Origin: Sphingorhabdus sp. Alg239-R122
GTDB lineage: Bacteria > Pseudomonadota > Alphaproteobacteria > Sphingomonadales > Sphingomonadaceae
DNA length: 59,632 nucleotides
NCBI RefSeq assembly: GCF_900537065.1
Contig: NZ_UNRC01000012.1
Span: 1-59,632 of the forward strand
Direction: 5' to 3'
The notes below the pieces were generated by a model that was given only the letters and a program-made list of their open reading frames with translations, did not search any database and was not told the origin of the DNA. A program made the position numbers and the translations under genes. Numbering within the stretch: position 1 is the stretch's first letter; every line of letters begins with the position of its first letter. Shown in pieces: positions 35,154 to 44,211 of the stretch.

Positions 35154-36554
35154 ATGCAAAATCCAATCGGGCTGATTGTCGGCATTGCCGGTTTCGTCCT
35201 GACATTCCTGATTCCAGCACCCGAAGCCATGCCGGTGGCCGCATGGCACACAGCGGGCCTGGTGTTCTGGATGGCGACATGGTGGATGACGCAGGCGGTA
35301 CCGCTCACGGTCACGGCGCTCTTGCCCTTCATCATCCTGCCGCTCACCGGCGTGCTGACGGCGAAGGAAACCGCCTCGGCCTATTATTCACCGATCCTGT
35401 TCCTGATCCTGGGCGGCGCGTTTATTGCGCTGGCGATAGAACGTGTGGGGCTGCACCGGCGACTCGCGCTCGCGATCATATCGCGCAGCGGGGACGGGGT
35501 TTGGCGCCTATTGCTCGCGTTTATGATCGCCACTGCTATCCTCAGCATGATAATTTCCAATACATCCACCACGCTCATCATGGTGCCGATTGCGCTTGCC
35601 GTGTTGGCGGCGGGCGGTGTCAAGGATGGCGATACAGGCGGCATCGCTGGCGCGCTGATCATGGGTATCGCCTTTGCCGCTTCGATTGGCGGTATCGGCA
35701 CATTGGTTGGTTCCCCCACCAACGCAATTGCGGCGGGGCTTATCAATGAGACGCTCGGCACCGATATCGATTTCCTGACATGGGCGATGTACGGCATTCC
35801 CGCCGTGCTGCTCGGCATTCCCATATGCGCGCTGATACTGGGCCGCATCCAGAATCTCTCCGCTGACACGTTCGATGTCGCGGTGGCACGGCAAGCCATT
35901 TCGGGGCAAAGCGCATGGTCCACGGCGGAAAAGCGCCTCGTACCGCTGGTGGCGCTCGTTGTGCTGGCATGGATGACGCTGCCGCTGTTGAAAAGCATAA
36001 CCGTGCCCGGCGCGCTGACTGATGGCAGCATAGCCATTATCGGCGGCATATTGCTGTTCCTCATTCCCGATGGCACGGGCCGGCCGCTGCTCGAATGGAA
36101 AGAGGCGGACCGCGCGCCATGGGGCGTCATCATGATGTTCGGCGGCGGCCTTGCGCTGGCGGCTGGCATTGGTGCATCAGGCCTCGACACATGGCTGGGC
36201 AGTGCCCTCGAACCGCTGTCCGCCGTGCCGCTCATTGTCATAGCCATCGCGCTGGTGGCGCTGGTCATCCTCGTCACCGAATTTGCGTCCAATGTCGCCA
36301 CAGCCAGCGGGATTATCCCCGTGGTCGCCGCACTGATCCTTGCACTCGGTGTCGATCCGATACTGCTCGCCATGCCCGCAGCGATGGCAGCCAGCTGGGG
36401 TTTTATGCTGCCATCAGGTACCGGACCAAACGCGATCGCCTGGGCCAGTGGCCATATCGCGTTGCCGAAAATGCTGAAGTCGGGGCTGTTGCTTGATATT
36501 GCGGGCGTACCGATCATGATCGGCGCGGTATGGGCAGTGGCTTCTGTTTTTTGA
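35154..36554 (+). CDS. SLC13/DASS family sodium-dependent anion transporter
   Basis: A 466-aa membrane protein with about eleven helices and the two SNT-type motifs of the family: IISNTSTTLIMVPIALAVL near residue 140 and FASNVATASGIIPVVAAL near 380, plus PLTVTALLPFIILPLTGVL. DASS carriers import dicarboxylates, citrate or sulfate with sodium. Substrate cannot be read by eye. It has its start 4 nt after pgeF. Confidence 0.9.
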   Translation: MQNPIGLIVGIAGFVLTFLIPAPEAMPVAAWHTAGLVFWMATWWMTQAVPLTVTALLPFIILPLTGVLTAKETASAYYSPILFLILGGAFIALAIERVGLHRRLALAIISRSGDGVWRLLLAFMIATAILSMIISNTSTTLIMVPIALAVLAAGGVKDGDTGGIAGALIMGIAFAASIGGIGTLVGSPTNAIAAGLINETLGTDIDFLTWAMYGIPAVLLGIPICALILGRIQNLSADTFDVAVARQAISGQSAWSTAEKRLVPLVALVVLAWMTLPLLKSITVPGALTDGSIAIIGGILLFLIPDGTGRPLLEWKEADRAPWGVIMMFGGGLALAAGIGASGLDTWLGSALEPLSAVPLIVIAIALVALVILVTEFASNVATASGIIPVVAALILALGVDPILLAMPAAMAASWGFMLPSGTGPNAIAWASGHIALPKMLKSGLLLDIAGVPIMIGAVWAVASVF

Positions 36555-36589
36555 TTTCTCCCCCTTCCCATAATCACCATTTCATTTTA

Positions 36590-36737
36590 TCAATCCTGCA
36601 CAGGTTTCAGGTGATATGATTCTGCGGAGGTTAGAATCTCGGACCCTGATGCTGCCTTGTCTGGCTCCTGCCTTCCTGGGAGCGATTCACACGCCGCAGC
36701 AAAACAGCCATGCGGCATATAGTTTAGGAGGGTAATC
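36590..36737 (+). promoter_or_regulatory. Structured leader of the Cys/Met PLP-enzyme gene, with possible small ORF
   Basis: The 183-bp spacer holds a long-range stem (CTGCGG near 36622 with CCGCAG near 36700) enclosing a GCTCC/GGAGC hairpin. An in-frame mini-ORF of 39 codons runs from ATG 36616 (AGG 4 nt upstream) to TAA 36733-36735, ending 2 nt before the main ATG. No SAM-I, SAM-II or SAM/SAH core is recognised. It is either a leader peptide coupled to the gene or an untranslated regulatory RNA. Confidence 0.35.
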
Positions 36738-38063
36738 ATGACCGACACCGTTAAGCCTGTGGGCGAACCCACACCGCGCCGCAACCCGAAACCCGAAGTG
36801 GAAAAACTGGGCGGCCGCAAGCTCAAACCCGCCACCTTGATGATGGGGCACGGCTTTGACCCGACATTGTCCGAAGGTTCATTGAAACCACCTATTTTCC
36901 TTACCTCCACATTCGCTTTTGAAAGCGCGGCGGCGGGCAAGCGCCATTTTGAAGGCCTGACCGGCAAGCGCCCCGGCGGCGCGGAAGGCCTGGTCTATTC
37001 ACGCTTTAACGGTCCGAACCAGGAAATCCTCGAAGACCGCCTCAGCGTCTGGGAAGACGCCGAAGATGCGCTTGTTTTCTCCAGCGGCATGTCGGCCATT
37101 GCAACGCTGTTTCTCGCCTATGCCAGCCAGAATGACGTGATCGTGCATTCCGGCCCGCTTTATGCGGCGACCGAATCCATGGTGTCGAAAATCCTGTCAC
37201 GCTTTGGCATTACCTATATCGATTTCCCCGCAGGCGCGAGCCGTGCAGAGCTGGACAATATTCTGGACCAGGCCAAGGCGAAAGCGGCTGAAACAGGCGG
37301 CAAGGTGGCGATGATCTATCTTGAAAGCCCCGCCAACCCGACCAATGCGCTGGTTGATATCGAAGCCGTGTCGGCGAGCCGTGACGCGCTGTATGGCGAT
37401 GCGGATTACAAACCGCCCATCGCCATCGACAATACGTTCCTGGGTCCATTGTGGCAGACGCCGCTCAAACATGGCGCGGACATTACCGTCTATAGCCTGA
37501 CCAAGTATGTCGGCGGGCACAGCGATCTTGTCGCGGGCGGCCTGATCGGTGCGAAAAAATTCATGGACCCGGTCCGTGCACTGCGCAACACCATTGGCAC
37601 GATATGCGATCCAAACACCGCGTGGATGCTGCTGCGTTCACTGGAAACCGTTGAACTGCGCATGACGCGTGCGGGCGAAAACGCCGCGAAAGTATGCGCA
37701 TTCCTGAAAGACCATCCCAAAGTCGATGGCCTTGGCTATCTCGGCTTTATCGATGATGCCTCACAGCAGGATATTTACGATCGCCACTGCACCGGTGCCG
37801 GTTCCACCTTCTCACTGTTCATCAAGGGCGGCGAAGCGGAAAGCTTTGCCTTTCTCGATGCCATGCGGATCGCCAAATTGGCCGTCAGCCTGGGCGGCAC
37901 GGAAACACTCGCCAGCCATCCGGCGGCGATGACGCACCTGTCAGTATCCGAAGAACGCCGCGCGCAGCTTGGCATTACGGATAACCTGGTGCGCATTTCG
38001 ATCGGTGTTGAGGATCCGGAAGATCTGATCGCTGATTTCGATAATGCACTGAAGGCGGTGTAA
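36738..38063 (+). CDS. Cys/Met metabolism PLP-dependent enzyme (cystathionine gamma-synthase family)
   Basis: A 441-aa enzyme: MMGHGFDPTLSEGSLKPPIFLTSTFAFES, YSRFNGPNQEILEDRLSVWE, VFSSGMSAIATLF for PLP phosphate, IAIDNTFLGPLWQTPLKHGAD and YSLTKYVGGHSDLVAGG with the PLP Lys, and VSLGGTETLASHPAAMTH. Members form or cleave cystathionine, homocysteine or methionine. An N-terminal ~30-residue Lys/Pro-rich extension is present. O-succinylhomoserine sulfhydrylase or methionine gamma-lyase are both possible. A strong GGAGGG lies 9 nt before the ATG, and the long leader suggests post-transcriptional control. Confidence 0.88.
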   Translation: MTDTVKPVGEPTPRRNPKPEVEKLGGRKLKPATLMMGHGFDPTLSEGSLKPPIFLTSTFAFESAAAGKRHFEGLTGKRPGGAEGLVYSRFNGPNQEILEDRLSVWEDAEDALVFSSGMSAIATLFLAYASQNDVIVHSGPLYAATESMVSKILSRFGITYIDFPAGASRAELDNILDQAKAKAAETGGKVAMIYLESPANPTNALVDIEAVSASRDALYGDADYKPPIAIDNTFLGPLWQTPLKHGADITVYSLTKYVGGHSDLVAGGLIGAKKFMDPVRALRNTIGTICDPNTAWMLLRSLETVELRMTRAGENAAKVCAFLKDHPKVDGLGYLGFIDDASQQDIYDRHCTGAGSTFSLFIKGGEAESFAFLDAMRIAKLAVSLGGTETLASHPAAMTHLSVSEERRAQLGITDNLVRISIGVEDPEDLIADFDNALKAV

Positions 38064-38070
38064 TCTATTT

Positions 38071-38093
38071 CCCTCCCCCCATTGGGGGGAGGG
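38071..38093. terminator. Perfect C/G hairpin between convergent genes
   Basis: CCCTCCCCCC (38071-38080) and GGGGGGAGGG (38084-38093) form a 10-bp perfect stem with a 3-nt loop. It lies between the PLP-enzyme stop and the minus-strand stop at 38097. There is no long T-run, so it may be only a partial terminator. Confidence 0.6.
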
Positions 38094-38096
38094 CTA

Positions 38097-38372
38097 TCAC
38101 ATCTTCCCGCTCAGCAGCATCCAGGCTGCTGCGGCGTTGAACAACGTATACACCCCGTACACGAACAGCGCGATCACCGACCCTGCGCCCGCAAAACCCA
38201 TGGCAGCAAGCAGCACGGCGAATTCGAGCACATAGCCCGCCCAGCCGCCAAAGCCTCTGCCCATGGAGCGCCGCATCTGTTCGACCATCGGATGCCGGCT
38301 TTCCATGGTCGCCTTATGCATCGCGAAGTTCGCCACACCGCACAGGAAAATCAGGATGATGGATACGTTCAT
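38097..38372 (-). CDS. Small hypothetical membrane protein
   Basis: A 91-aa protein with a short helix at residues 3-16, a basic Met/Arg-rich loop (HPMVEQMRRSMGRGFGGW) and two helices near 45-62 and 65-85. No family recognised. It follows another small membrane-protein gene and the fumarase on the same strand (9 bp gap), likely co-transcribed. Confidence 0.6.
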   Translation of the reverse strand: MNVSIILIFLCGVANFAMHKATMESRHPMVEQMRRSMGRGFGGWAGYVLEFAVLLAAMGFAGAGSVIALFVYGVYTLFNAAAAWMLLSGKM

Positions 38373-38381
38373 GAGCTATAT

Positions 38382-38852
38382 TTAGGTATCCGCCGGATGC
38401 GCGTCCAGTTCACGGGCGAGAAAGGCCAGAATATGCGCAGGATCTTCACGGCCAGCCCTGATGCCGATCCAGGCAAACATGGCCCCGAACAGGGCCATGC
38501 CCGCGCTGATAAGCAAAAGCGTGATATCCAGCGTAAACCCGGCGGGAATGAAAATCATGGCCAGCATCGCAAACCAGAAAATCAGGAAACTTATCCCGCC
38601 AATTGGTATGCCTAGCGTACCGGTGATGCGCGTGCCGCCGTCATGTGGCTCCATCTTTGCTTTCAGCACCGGTGCAAAGCTGTTCTTCTTTCGCCGCCGC
38701 ACATAACGCAGCTCCATGTCATATTGCGTGCCATTGCCAATCACGCGCGCCTTCTTCTTTGGCATTTCCCGCTTCATGATTTTCTTGAGCGTGCGCGCAA
38801 TATCCTCCGGGCTGTGCGGAGAGACAAGGTCAATATCCCGGCGGCCAAACAT
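38382..38852 (-). CDS. Hypothetical membrane protein
   Basis: A 156-aa protein. A basic N-terminal half (KKIMKREMPKKKARVIGNGTQYDMELRYVRRRKKNSFAPVLKAKM) is followed by beta-like GGTRITGTLG and two helices at about 88-108 and 112-130. The layout suggests a membrane protein with a cytosolic domain of PH-like shape; no function named. Its ATG overlaps the fumarase stop by one base (TAATG), so it is translationally coupled to it. Confidence 0.65.
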   Translation of the reverse strand: MFGRRDIDLVSPHSPEDIARTLKKIMKREMPKKKARVIGNGTQYDMELRYVRRRKKNSFAPVLKAKMEPHDGGTRITGTLGIPIGGISFLIFWFAMLAMIFIPAGFTLDITLLLISAGMALFGAMFAWIGIRAGREDPAHILAFLARELDAHPADT

Positions 38853-40372
38853 TATGCTTCTTCCAACAAGCCTTCCCTGGCAATTTTCTCACGCCATACC
38901 AGCGGTGCCAGATGGTGAACACTGTCGCCCGCGCTGTCGACCGCGACGGTCACCGGCATGTCCTGCACCTCAAACTCGTATATCGCTTCCATGCCCAGGT
39001 CCTCAAAACCAACAATCTTGCTGCCCTTGATGGCCCGGCTGACGAGATAAGCGCTGCCCCCCACGGCCATAAGGTAGGCCGATTTATGCTTTTTGATTGC
39101 CTCAATCGCCATGGGGCCGCGTTCCGCCTTGCCGACCATGGCCAGCAGGCCTTCTTCCAGCATCATGTCGGTAAACTTGTCCATCCGCGTGGCGGTAGTA
39201 GGACCAGCAGGGCCGACCACTTCCTCACCCACCGGATCAACCGGACCGACATAATAGATGACGCGCCCGCGGAATTCGACAGGCAGCTGTTCGCCGCGCG
39301 CCAGCATATCCTTGATCCGTTTGTGCGCGGCATCCCGCCCGGTCAGCATCTTGCCATTGAGCAAGAGCCGGTCACCATGTTTCCAGCTCTGCACTTCTTC
39401 GCTCGTCAAAGCATCCAGCTGCACCCGTTTTGCCTCCGACGACGGGGTCCAATTCACATCAGGCCATTCGTCCAGCTTGGGCGCCTCCAGATAGGCAGGC
39501 CCGCTGCCGTCCAGCGTAAAGTGCGCGTGGCGGGTCGCGGCGCAGTTGGGAATCATCGCCACCGGTTTCGATGCAGCATGGGTCGGGAAGTCCATAATCT
39601 TCACATCCAATATGGTCGAAAGACCGCCCAATCCCTGTGCCCCAATGCCCAGCGCATTGACTTTGTCGAACAATTCGATGCGCAGCTCCTCAATATCATT
39701 GCGCGGGCCGCGTTCTTTCAACTGCGCCATGTCGATGCTGCCCATCAGGCTTTCCTTGGCCAGCAGCACTGCTTTTTCGGCCGTGCCGCCAATGCCGATG
39801 CCCAGCATGCCAGGCGGACACCAGCCCGCACCCATTTGCGGGATCATGTCGAGCACCCAGTCCACGATATTGTCGGACGGGTTCATCATCTTGAACTTCG
39901 ACTTATTCTCCGATCCACCACCCTTGGCCGCGACATCAATACTGACGCTGCTCCCCGGCACCATTTCGACATGCATGACAGACGGCGTATTGTCTTTCGT
40001 GTTGCGCCGCGTGAAAGCCGGGTCGGCCAGGATCGACGCGCGCAGCTTGTTTTCCGGATGCAGGTACGCGCGGCGCACGCCTTCATCGACAACCTGTTGC
40101 AGCGATTTGTTCGATTCGAGCCGGCAATCCTGTCCCCATTTCACGAACACAGTCACAATGCCCGTATCCTGGCAGATCGGCCGGTGTCCTTCGGCGCACA
40201 TTTTGGAATTAGTCAGGATCTGTGCAATCGCATCCTTGGCCGCGGGCGATTTCTCTGCCCTGTACGCCTCGCCCAGCGCACGGATATAATCCATCGGATG
40301 GTAATAGCTGATAAATTGCAGCGCATCGGCCACGCTTTCAATCAGGTCGGCTTCTTTGATGATGGTCGTCAT
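38852..40372 (-). CDS. Fumarate hydratase, class I (4Fe-4S)
   Basis: A 506-aa class I fumarase: N-terminal alpha domain with SKMCAEGHRPICQDTGIVTVFVKWGQ, GGGSENKSKFKMMNPSD, MGAGWCPPGMLGIGIGGTAEKA and PNCAATRHAHFTLDGSG supplying cluster cysteines, and a beta domain with RGRVIYYVGPVDPVGEEVVGPAGPTTATRMDKF. It interconverts fumarate and L-malate in the TCA cycle with an oxygen-labile cluster. Length matches FumA/FumB-type single-chain enzymes. It heads a three-gene unit with two small membrane proteins. Confidence 0.95.
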   Translation of the reverse strand: MTTIIKEADLIESVADALQFISYYHPMDYIRALGEAYRAEKSPAAKDAIAQILTNSKMCAEGHRPICQDTGIVTVFVKWGQDCRLESNKSLQQVVDEGVRRAYLHPENKLRASILADPAFTRRNTKDNTPSVMHVEMVPGSSVSIDVAAKGGGSENKSKFKMMNPSDNIVDWVLDMIPQMGAGWCPPGMLGIGIGGTAEKAVLLAKESLMGSIDMAQLKERGPRNDIEELRIELFDKVNALGIGAQGLGGLSTILDVKIMDFPTHAASKPVAMIPNCAATRHAHFTLDGSGPAYLEAPKLDEWPDVNWTPSSEAKRVQLDALTSEEVQSWKHGDRLLLNGKMLTGRDAAHKRIKDMLARGEQLPVEFRGRVIYYVGPVDPVGEEVVGPAGPTTATRMDKFTDMMLEEGLLAMVGKAERGPMAIEAIKKHKSAYLMAVGGSAYLVSRAIKGSKIVGFEDLGMEAIYEFEVQDMPVTVAVDSAGDSVHHLAPLVWREKIAREGLLEEA

Positions 40373-40463
40373 ATCGGCTCCGCCACATTGGAAATTGATC
40401 TATGCCTTTTGGCGAAAATGGCCGGAGCAAGCAAGGTTTGTATCCAGTGCGGCGTCCTTGCTG

Positions 40464-41426
40464 TTAAACCTGCAAAAACAATCTAAGCGAGGGCCATTGA
40501 TCGGTCACTGCCTGCCGCCCGGCTTCGATCGCAGCCCGGATTCTGGACGGTTTGAAATCCAGTGCATCGGAAAAGGCAACCTCGGGTGCAGGTTCAATAA
40601 TCTGCACGGGTGCGAAGTTATAACGGGCAAGCTGTGTATCAAGCGGCGCCAGAACCTGTGCAATCTGTTCCCCGCTCAGGCCCGTATCCATAAGCTTGCG
40701 CAATTGCATGCCCCGCGCGGCGAGCAGATCATTGATCAGCATCGCATTGCCCACATCGCTGCGGGCAATTTCACCGGTCAGTATCTCTACCGAGCGCAGG
40801 CCGATCTCGACCAGGTCATCATAGGTCTTGCCCGGCACAATGGGCGCTTCACGCGGCGAGGCCAATATCACCAGCAGCGCGCGTGGTTTTAATTTCATCG
40901 CGCTGCTGAGCGGGGCAATATCACGCACCCCGCCATCGACCCACTTGGCCCCATCGCTCGTTTTAAGCGGCTGGAAGAAAGGCGGCTGCGCGCTCGACGC
41001 ATAGACCCAATCGCCAATATTCGGGTTCTTCTCATCAATATCAACATAGTCACCGGTGGTGAGGTTGACGACTCCGACGCGCAGCTTGCGCCGTGATCTG
41101 CGCAGTTTTTCCGGGTCGGCGAAATCCTTGATCTTTTTCTTGATCGCCTTGGCATTATAAAGCGAGTCGGACCCGAACAACGCACTCGCCGCTCCCAAGG
41201 GACGCTTGCGGTAAATGTCACTGTTGCGCTTTATCGACAACCATTGATCGAGCAATGCCGGCATGTCATTCATCGCCCCGCCCAGCGCCTGTATCGCGCC
41301 GGTCGACACGCCTGCGAATATATCAAAACGGACACCGCGATTCGTTATGAGCTCATCCAGTACGCCGACCTGGAACGCGCCGCGCGCACCCCCGCCGGAC
41401 AGGACAGCGGCCAATCCTCCTGCCAT
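40464..41426 (-). CDS. Patatin-like phospholipase
   Basis: The start is ATG 41426, 5 nt after a perfect AAAGGAGG; an upstream in-frame ATG lacks a ribosome site. The 320-aa product has the oxyanion motif SGGGARGAF at residues 10-18, the nucleophile GVSTG (Ser about residue 48) and the DGGVRD catalytic Asp near 173. Such enzymes hydrolyse phospholipid or other acyl esters by a Ser-Asp dyad, in the cytoplasm or at membranes. No signal peptide is seen. It stands alone upstream of the fumarase. Confidence 0.88.
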   Translation of the reverse strand: MAGGLAAVLSGGGARGAFQVGVLDELITNRGVRFDIFAGVSTGAIQALGGAMNDMPALLDQWLSIKRNSDIYRKRPLGAASALFGSDSLYNAKAIKKKIKDFADPEKLRRSRRKLRVGVVNLTTGDYVDIDEKNPNIGDWVYASSAQPPFFQPLKTSDGAKWVDGGVRDIAPLSSAMKLKPRALLVILASPREAPIVPGKTYDDLVEIGLRSVEILTGEIARSDVGNAMLINDLLAARGMQLRKLMDTGLSGEQIAQVLAPLDTQLARYNFAPVQIIEPAPEVAFSDALDFKPSRIRAAIEAGRQAVTDQWPSLRLFLQV

Positions 41427-41787
41427 AAGGCACCTCCTTTGCGCATGATGCACGGTTATTTGCCTACGCTAATCACTTAGCATGAATTGATATTTTTTGC
41501 TGAATAATCTATTCGCGCCGGGCACAGACAATGCTGGCATGCCTCCACATGACTGTCCTATGATTGCACGCGTCAATATGCCCGCTTTTTTTGCGGCGGT
41601 GCAATTTTTACACAGCCAATCATAAAATATAAAAATTTTGATCCCTGCCCTTGCATTTCGGCAAGGCCAGCTTTGTCCGTGCGTCGCTGCGCTGCACCAT
41701 TTTACTGCTGCGATAAAGTGAATCATATATGCGGTGAATGGAGTCGTTAAATTGTCATTTACCCTCTTGCGTCTGAAAATGATTCAG
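41427..41787. other. Gene-free region upstream of the nrdA control sites
   Basis: No convincing gene is found; six-frame readings are short and lack ribosome sites. The part from 41595 to 41640 is A/T-rich. The promoter of nrdA must lie near its right end, just before or over the NrdR boxes. Confidence 0.6.
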
Positions 41788-41803
41788 GCACTATAGGTAG
41801 TGT
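41788..41803. promoter_or_regulatory. NrdR box 1 upstream of nrdA
   Basis: GCACTATAGGTAGTGT closely follows the NrdR consensus palindrome ACACTATATATAGTGT. NrdR represses ribonucleotide reductase genes when dATP is plentiful. Confidence 0.75.
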
Positions 41804-41819
41804 TGGGTCGTTGGGGGCA

Positions 41820-41835
41820 CATCTACTACTAGTAG
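41820..41835. promoter_or_regulatory. NrdR box 2 upstream of nrdA
   Basis: CATCTACTACTAGTAG keeps the CTA-N4-TAG core. It is separated from box 1 by 16 bp (32 bp centre to centre), the spacing typical for paired NrdR boxes. Confidence 0.5.
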
Positions 41836-41929
41836 CTGAGGCGAAAGTCGCGATTGAATTGGCATGTCGTGGCAGGCGCTTTTTGCGCCGAAAAATAGCG
41901 GCGCTCCCATGCTGTTTTAAGCCGGCCTT

Positions 41930-41951
41930 TTGGGGACAAGTTGGGGATAAG
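41930..41951. repeat. Tandem 11-mer with DnaA-box resemblance in the nrdA leader
   Basis: TTGGGGACAAG is followed directly by TTGGGGATAAG. TGGGGATAA at 41942-41950 differs by one base from TGTGGATAA, the complement of a DnaA box; the first copy differs by two. Confidence 0.35.
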
Positions 41952-42044
41952 TTTTTCGCCAGCGCAGATATAAAAATGCTATTCGACAGGTCTGGCCTGC
42001 CGAATCGAACACATAAAGAACATTTGGGGATATTCGAGGGCATC

Positions 42045-44159
42045 ATGGATTTTAGAGATACGGGCAAGACAGCGGGCATGGATAGCGATACACTGGACAC
42101 GGCTGGGGACACGGCGGGCGATGACGCGCCGGCAAAAGAAAATGTGTCAAAAACAGCTGCGCAGAAATCCGCGGCAGCAGAGTCCGAAGGCAAACAAGCC
42201 GAAAGCAAACAGGATGACATTGGCGTGAGCAACGAAGATAGACTGATCGAAAAAGGCGGAAACGAAGCGGCGGCGGAAACGGCGCCCGCGAAAAGCAAGA
42301 AGGATGACAGCCACAAGGTCAATCCGCGCCGGTTCACCATCGTCACTGACGAGAGCCGGGACGCGAACCTGACCGAATTCGGCAAGGAAACGCTGATTGA
42401 CCGCTACCTGCTGCCGGGCGAGAAATTCCAGGACCTGTTCGCGCGCGTGGCCGATGCCTATGCCGACGATCAGGATCATGCCCAGCGGCTATACGACTAT
42501 ATCTCGAAACTGTGGTTCATGCCCGCTACCCCCGTGCTGTCAAACGGCGGTACCGGACGCGGCCTGCCCATTTCATGCTATCTGAACTCGGTCGATGACT
42601 CATTGGGCGGGATCGTCAACACCTGGAACGAGAACGTCTGGCTCGCTTCGCGCGGCGGCGGCATCGGCACCTATTGGGGCAGCGTGCGCGGTATTGGCGA
42701 ACCTGTTGGCCTGAACGGCAAGACATCGGGCATTATTCCGTTCGTGCGTGTGATGGACAGCCTGACGCTCGCCATTTCGCAAGGGTCACTGCGGCGCGGC
42801 AGCGCTGCTTGCTATCTCGACGTCAACCATCCCGAAATCGAGGAATTCCTCGAAATCCGCAAGCCGTCGGGCGATTTCAACCGCAAGGCGCTCAACCTGC
42901 ATCACGGTGTATTGATCACCGACGAGTTTATGGAAGCCGTGCGCGACGGCGCCGAATTTGATCTGAAATCACCCAAGGATGGTAGTGTGCGCGGCACGGT
43001 TGATGCTCGTTCGTTGTTCCAGAAGCTGGTGGAAACCCGCCTTGCCACGGGCGAGCCCTATATCGTGTTCGCTGACACAGTGAACAAAATGATGCCGAAA
43101 CATCACCGCGATGTCGGCCTGAAAGTTTCCACATCCAACCTTTGTAGTGAAATCACTTTGCCCACGGGTCGCGACCAGCATGGTGAAGATCGCACTGCGG
43201 TCTGCTGTCTCTCCTCCCTCAACCTCGACAAATGGGATGAGTGGAGCGGGGACGGCCTGTTTATCGAAGACGTGATGCGCATGCTCGACAATGTGCTTCA
43301 GGACTATATCGACCGCGCACCCGAAGAAATGGCGCGCGCCAAATATAGTGCGATGCGCGAACGCAGCGTCGGCCTGGGCGTGATGGGTTATCACAGCTTC
43401 CTGCAGGCACGCGGGCTTGGCTTTGAAAGCGCGATGGCCAAATCGTGGAACATGAAAATCTTCAAGCATATTTCGGGCAAGGCATCCGAAGCCTCAATGA
43501 TGCTGGCAAAAGAACGCGGCCCCTGCCCCGATGCGGCGGACCAGGGCGCGATGGAACGTTTCAGTTGCAAGATGGCGATCGCACCGACTGCGTCCATCTC
43601 TATCATCTGCGGCGGAGCCAGCGCGTGTATCGAACCGATCCCGGCCAATATCTACACGCACAAAACCCTGTCGGGCAGCTTTATCGTGAAGAACCCGCAC
43701 CTGGAAAAAGTGTTGCAGAAAAAGTCGAAAGATTCGACCAACGTGTGGAACTCGATCCTCGAAAAAGGCGGCAGCGTCCAGCATCTCGACTTCCTTACCC
43801 AAGAAGAAAAGGACACGTTCAAGACCAGCTTTGAGATTGACCAGCGCTGGCTGCTTGAACTCGCCGCAGACCGCACGCCCTTTATCGATCAGGCACAGTC
43901 GCTCAACCTCTTCATCCCTGCTGATGTCGACAAATGGGACCTGTTGATGCTACATTACAAGGCGTGGGAACTGGGCATCAAGTCGCTCTATTACCTGCGC
44001 TCCAAATCGATCCAGCGCGCCGGTTTTGCGGGCAGCACCGATGCCCCGGCGGAAGTCACGGCAGGCGGTGTGGAAACGGACAATACGCTCGACCCCAAAA
44101 AGGTCGAGCTGATGACCGCGCAAGGCACCGATTATGACGAGTGCCTGGCGTGCCAGTGA
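42045..44159 (+). CDS. nrdA: Ribonucleoside-diphosphate reductase, alpha subunit (class I)
   Basis: ATG 42045 is chosen because GAGGG lies 4 nt upstream and it follows the NrdR boxes; earlier in-frame starts would read through them. The first ~90 residues are a low-complexity Ala/Glu/Lys/Asp extension; no ATP-cone is seen. The barrel follows: FMPATPVLSNGGT, SCYLNSVDDSLGGI (first active-site Cys), NLCSEITLP (radical Cys), ASISIICGGASACIEPI and the C-terminal redox pair CLAC (Cys700, Cys703). It makes deoxynucleoside diphosphates with NrdB. A small membrane-protein gene separates it from nrdB. Missing activity cone implies no classic dATP shut-off on this subunit. Confidence 0.95.
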   Translation: MDFRDTGKTAGMDSDTLDTAGDTAGDDAPAKENVSKTAAQKSAAAESEGKQAESKQDDIGVSNEDRLIEKGGNEAAAETAPAKSKKDDSHKVNPRRFTIVTDESRDANLTEFGKETLIDRYLLPGEKFQDLFARVADAYADDQDHAQRLYDYISKLWFMPATPVLSNGGTGRGLPISCYLNSVDDSLGGIVNTWNENVWLASRGGGIGTYWGSVRGIGEPVGLNGKTSGIIPFVRVMDSLTLAISQGSLRRGSAACYLDVNHPEIEEFLEIRKPSGDFNRKALNLHHGVLITDEFMEAVRDGAEFDLKSPKDGSVRGTVDARSLFQKLVETRLATGEPYIVFADTVNKMMPKHHRDVGLKVSTSNLCSEITLPTGRDQHGEDRTAVCCLSSLNLDKWDEWSGDGLFIEDVMRMLDNVLQDYIDRAPEEMARAKYSAMRERSVGLGVMGYHSFLQARGLGFESAMAKSWNMKIFKHISGKASEASMMLAKERGPCPDAADQGAMERFSCKMAIAPTASISIICGGASACIEPIPANIYTHKTLSGSFIVKNPHLEKVLQKKSKDSTNVWNSILEKGGSVQHLDFLTQEEKDTFKTSFEIDQRWLLELAADRTPFIDQAQSLNLFIPADVDKWDLLMLHYKAWELGIKSLYYLRSKSIQRAGFAGSTDAPAEVTAGGVETDNTLDPKKVELMTAQGTDYDECLACQ

Positions 44160-44211
44160 TATGGCCAGTGACGCCGCCCGTAACACCAGGAACGTGAGGT
44201 AAGCGCAGCCC

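Noticed and set aside
36616-36735. SAM-I, SAM-II or SAM/SAH riboswitch before the Cys/Met PLP enzyme
   Set aside because: The conserved cores of these classes could not be found in the leader; only generic stems and a mini-ORF are visible.
38912-40486. 524-aa plus-strand ORF opposite the fumarase
   Set aside because: It is the antisense shadow of the class I fumarase, whose motifs are unmistakable; the plus-strand product has no recognisable features.
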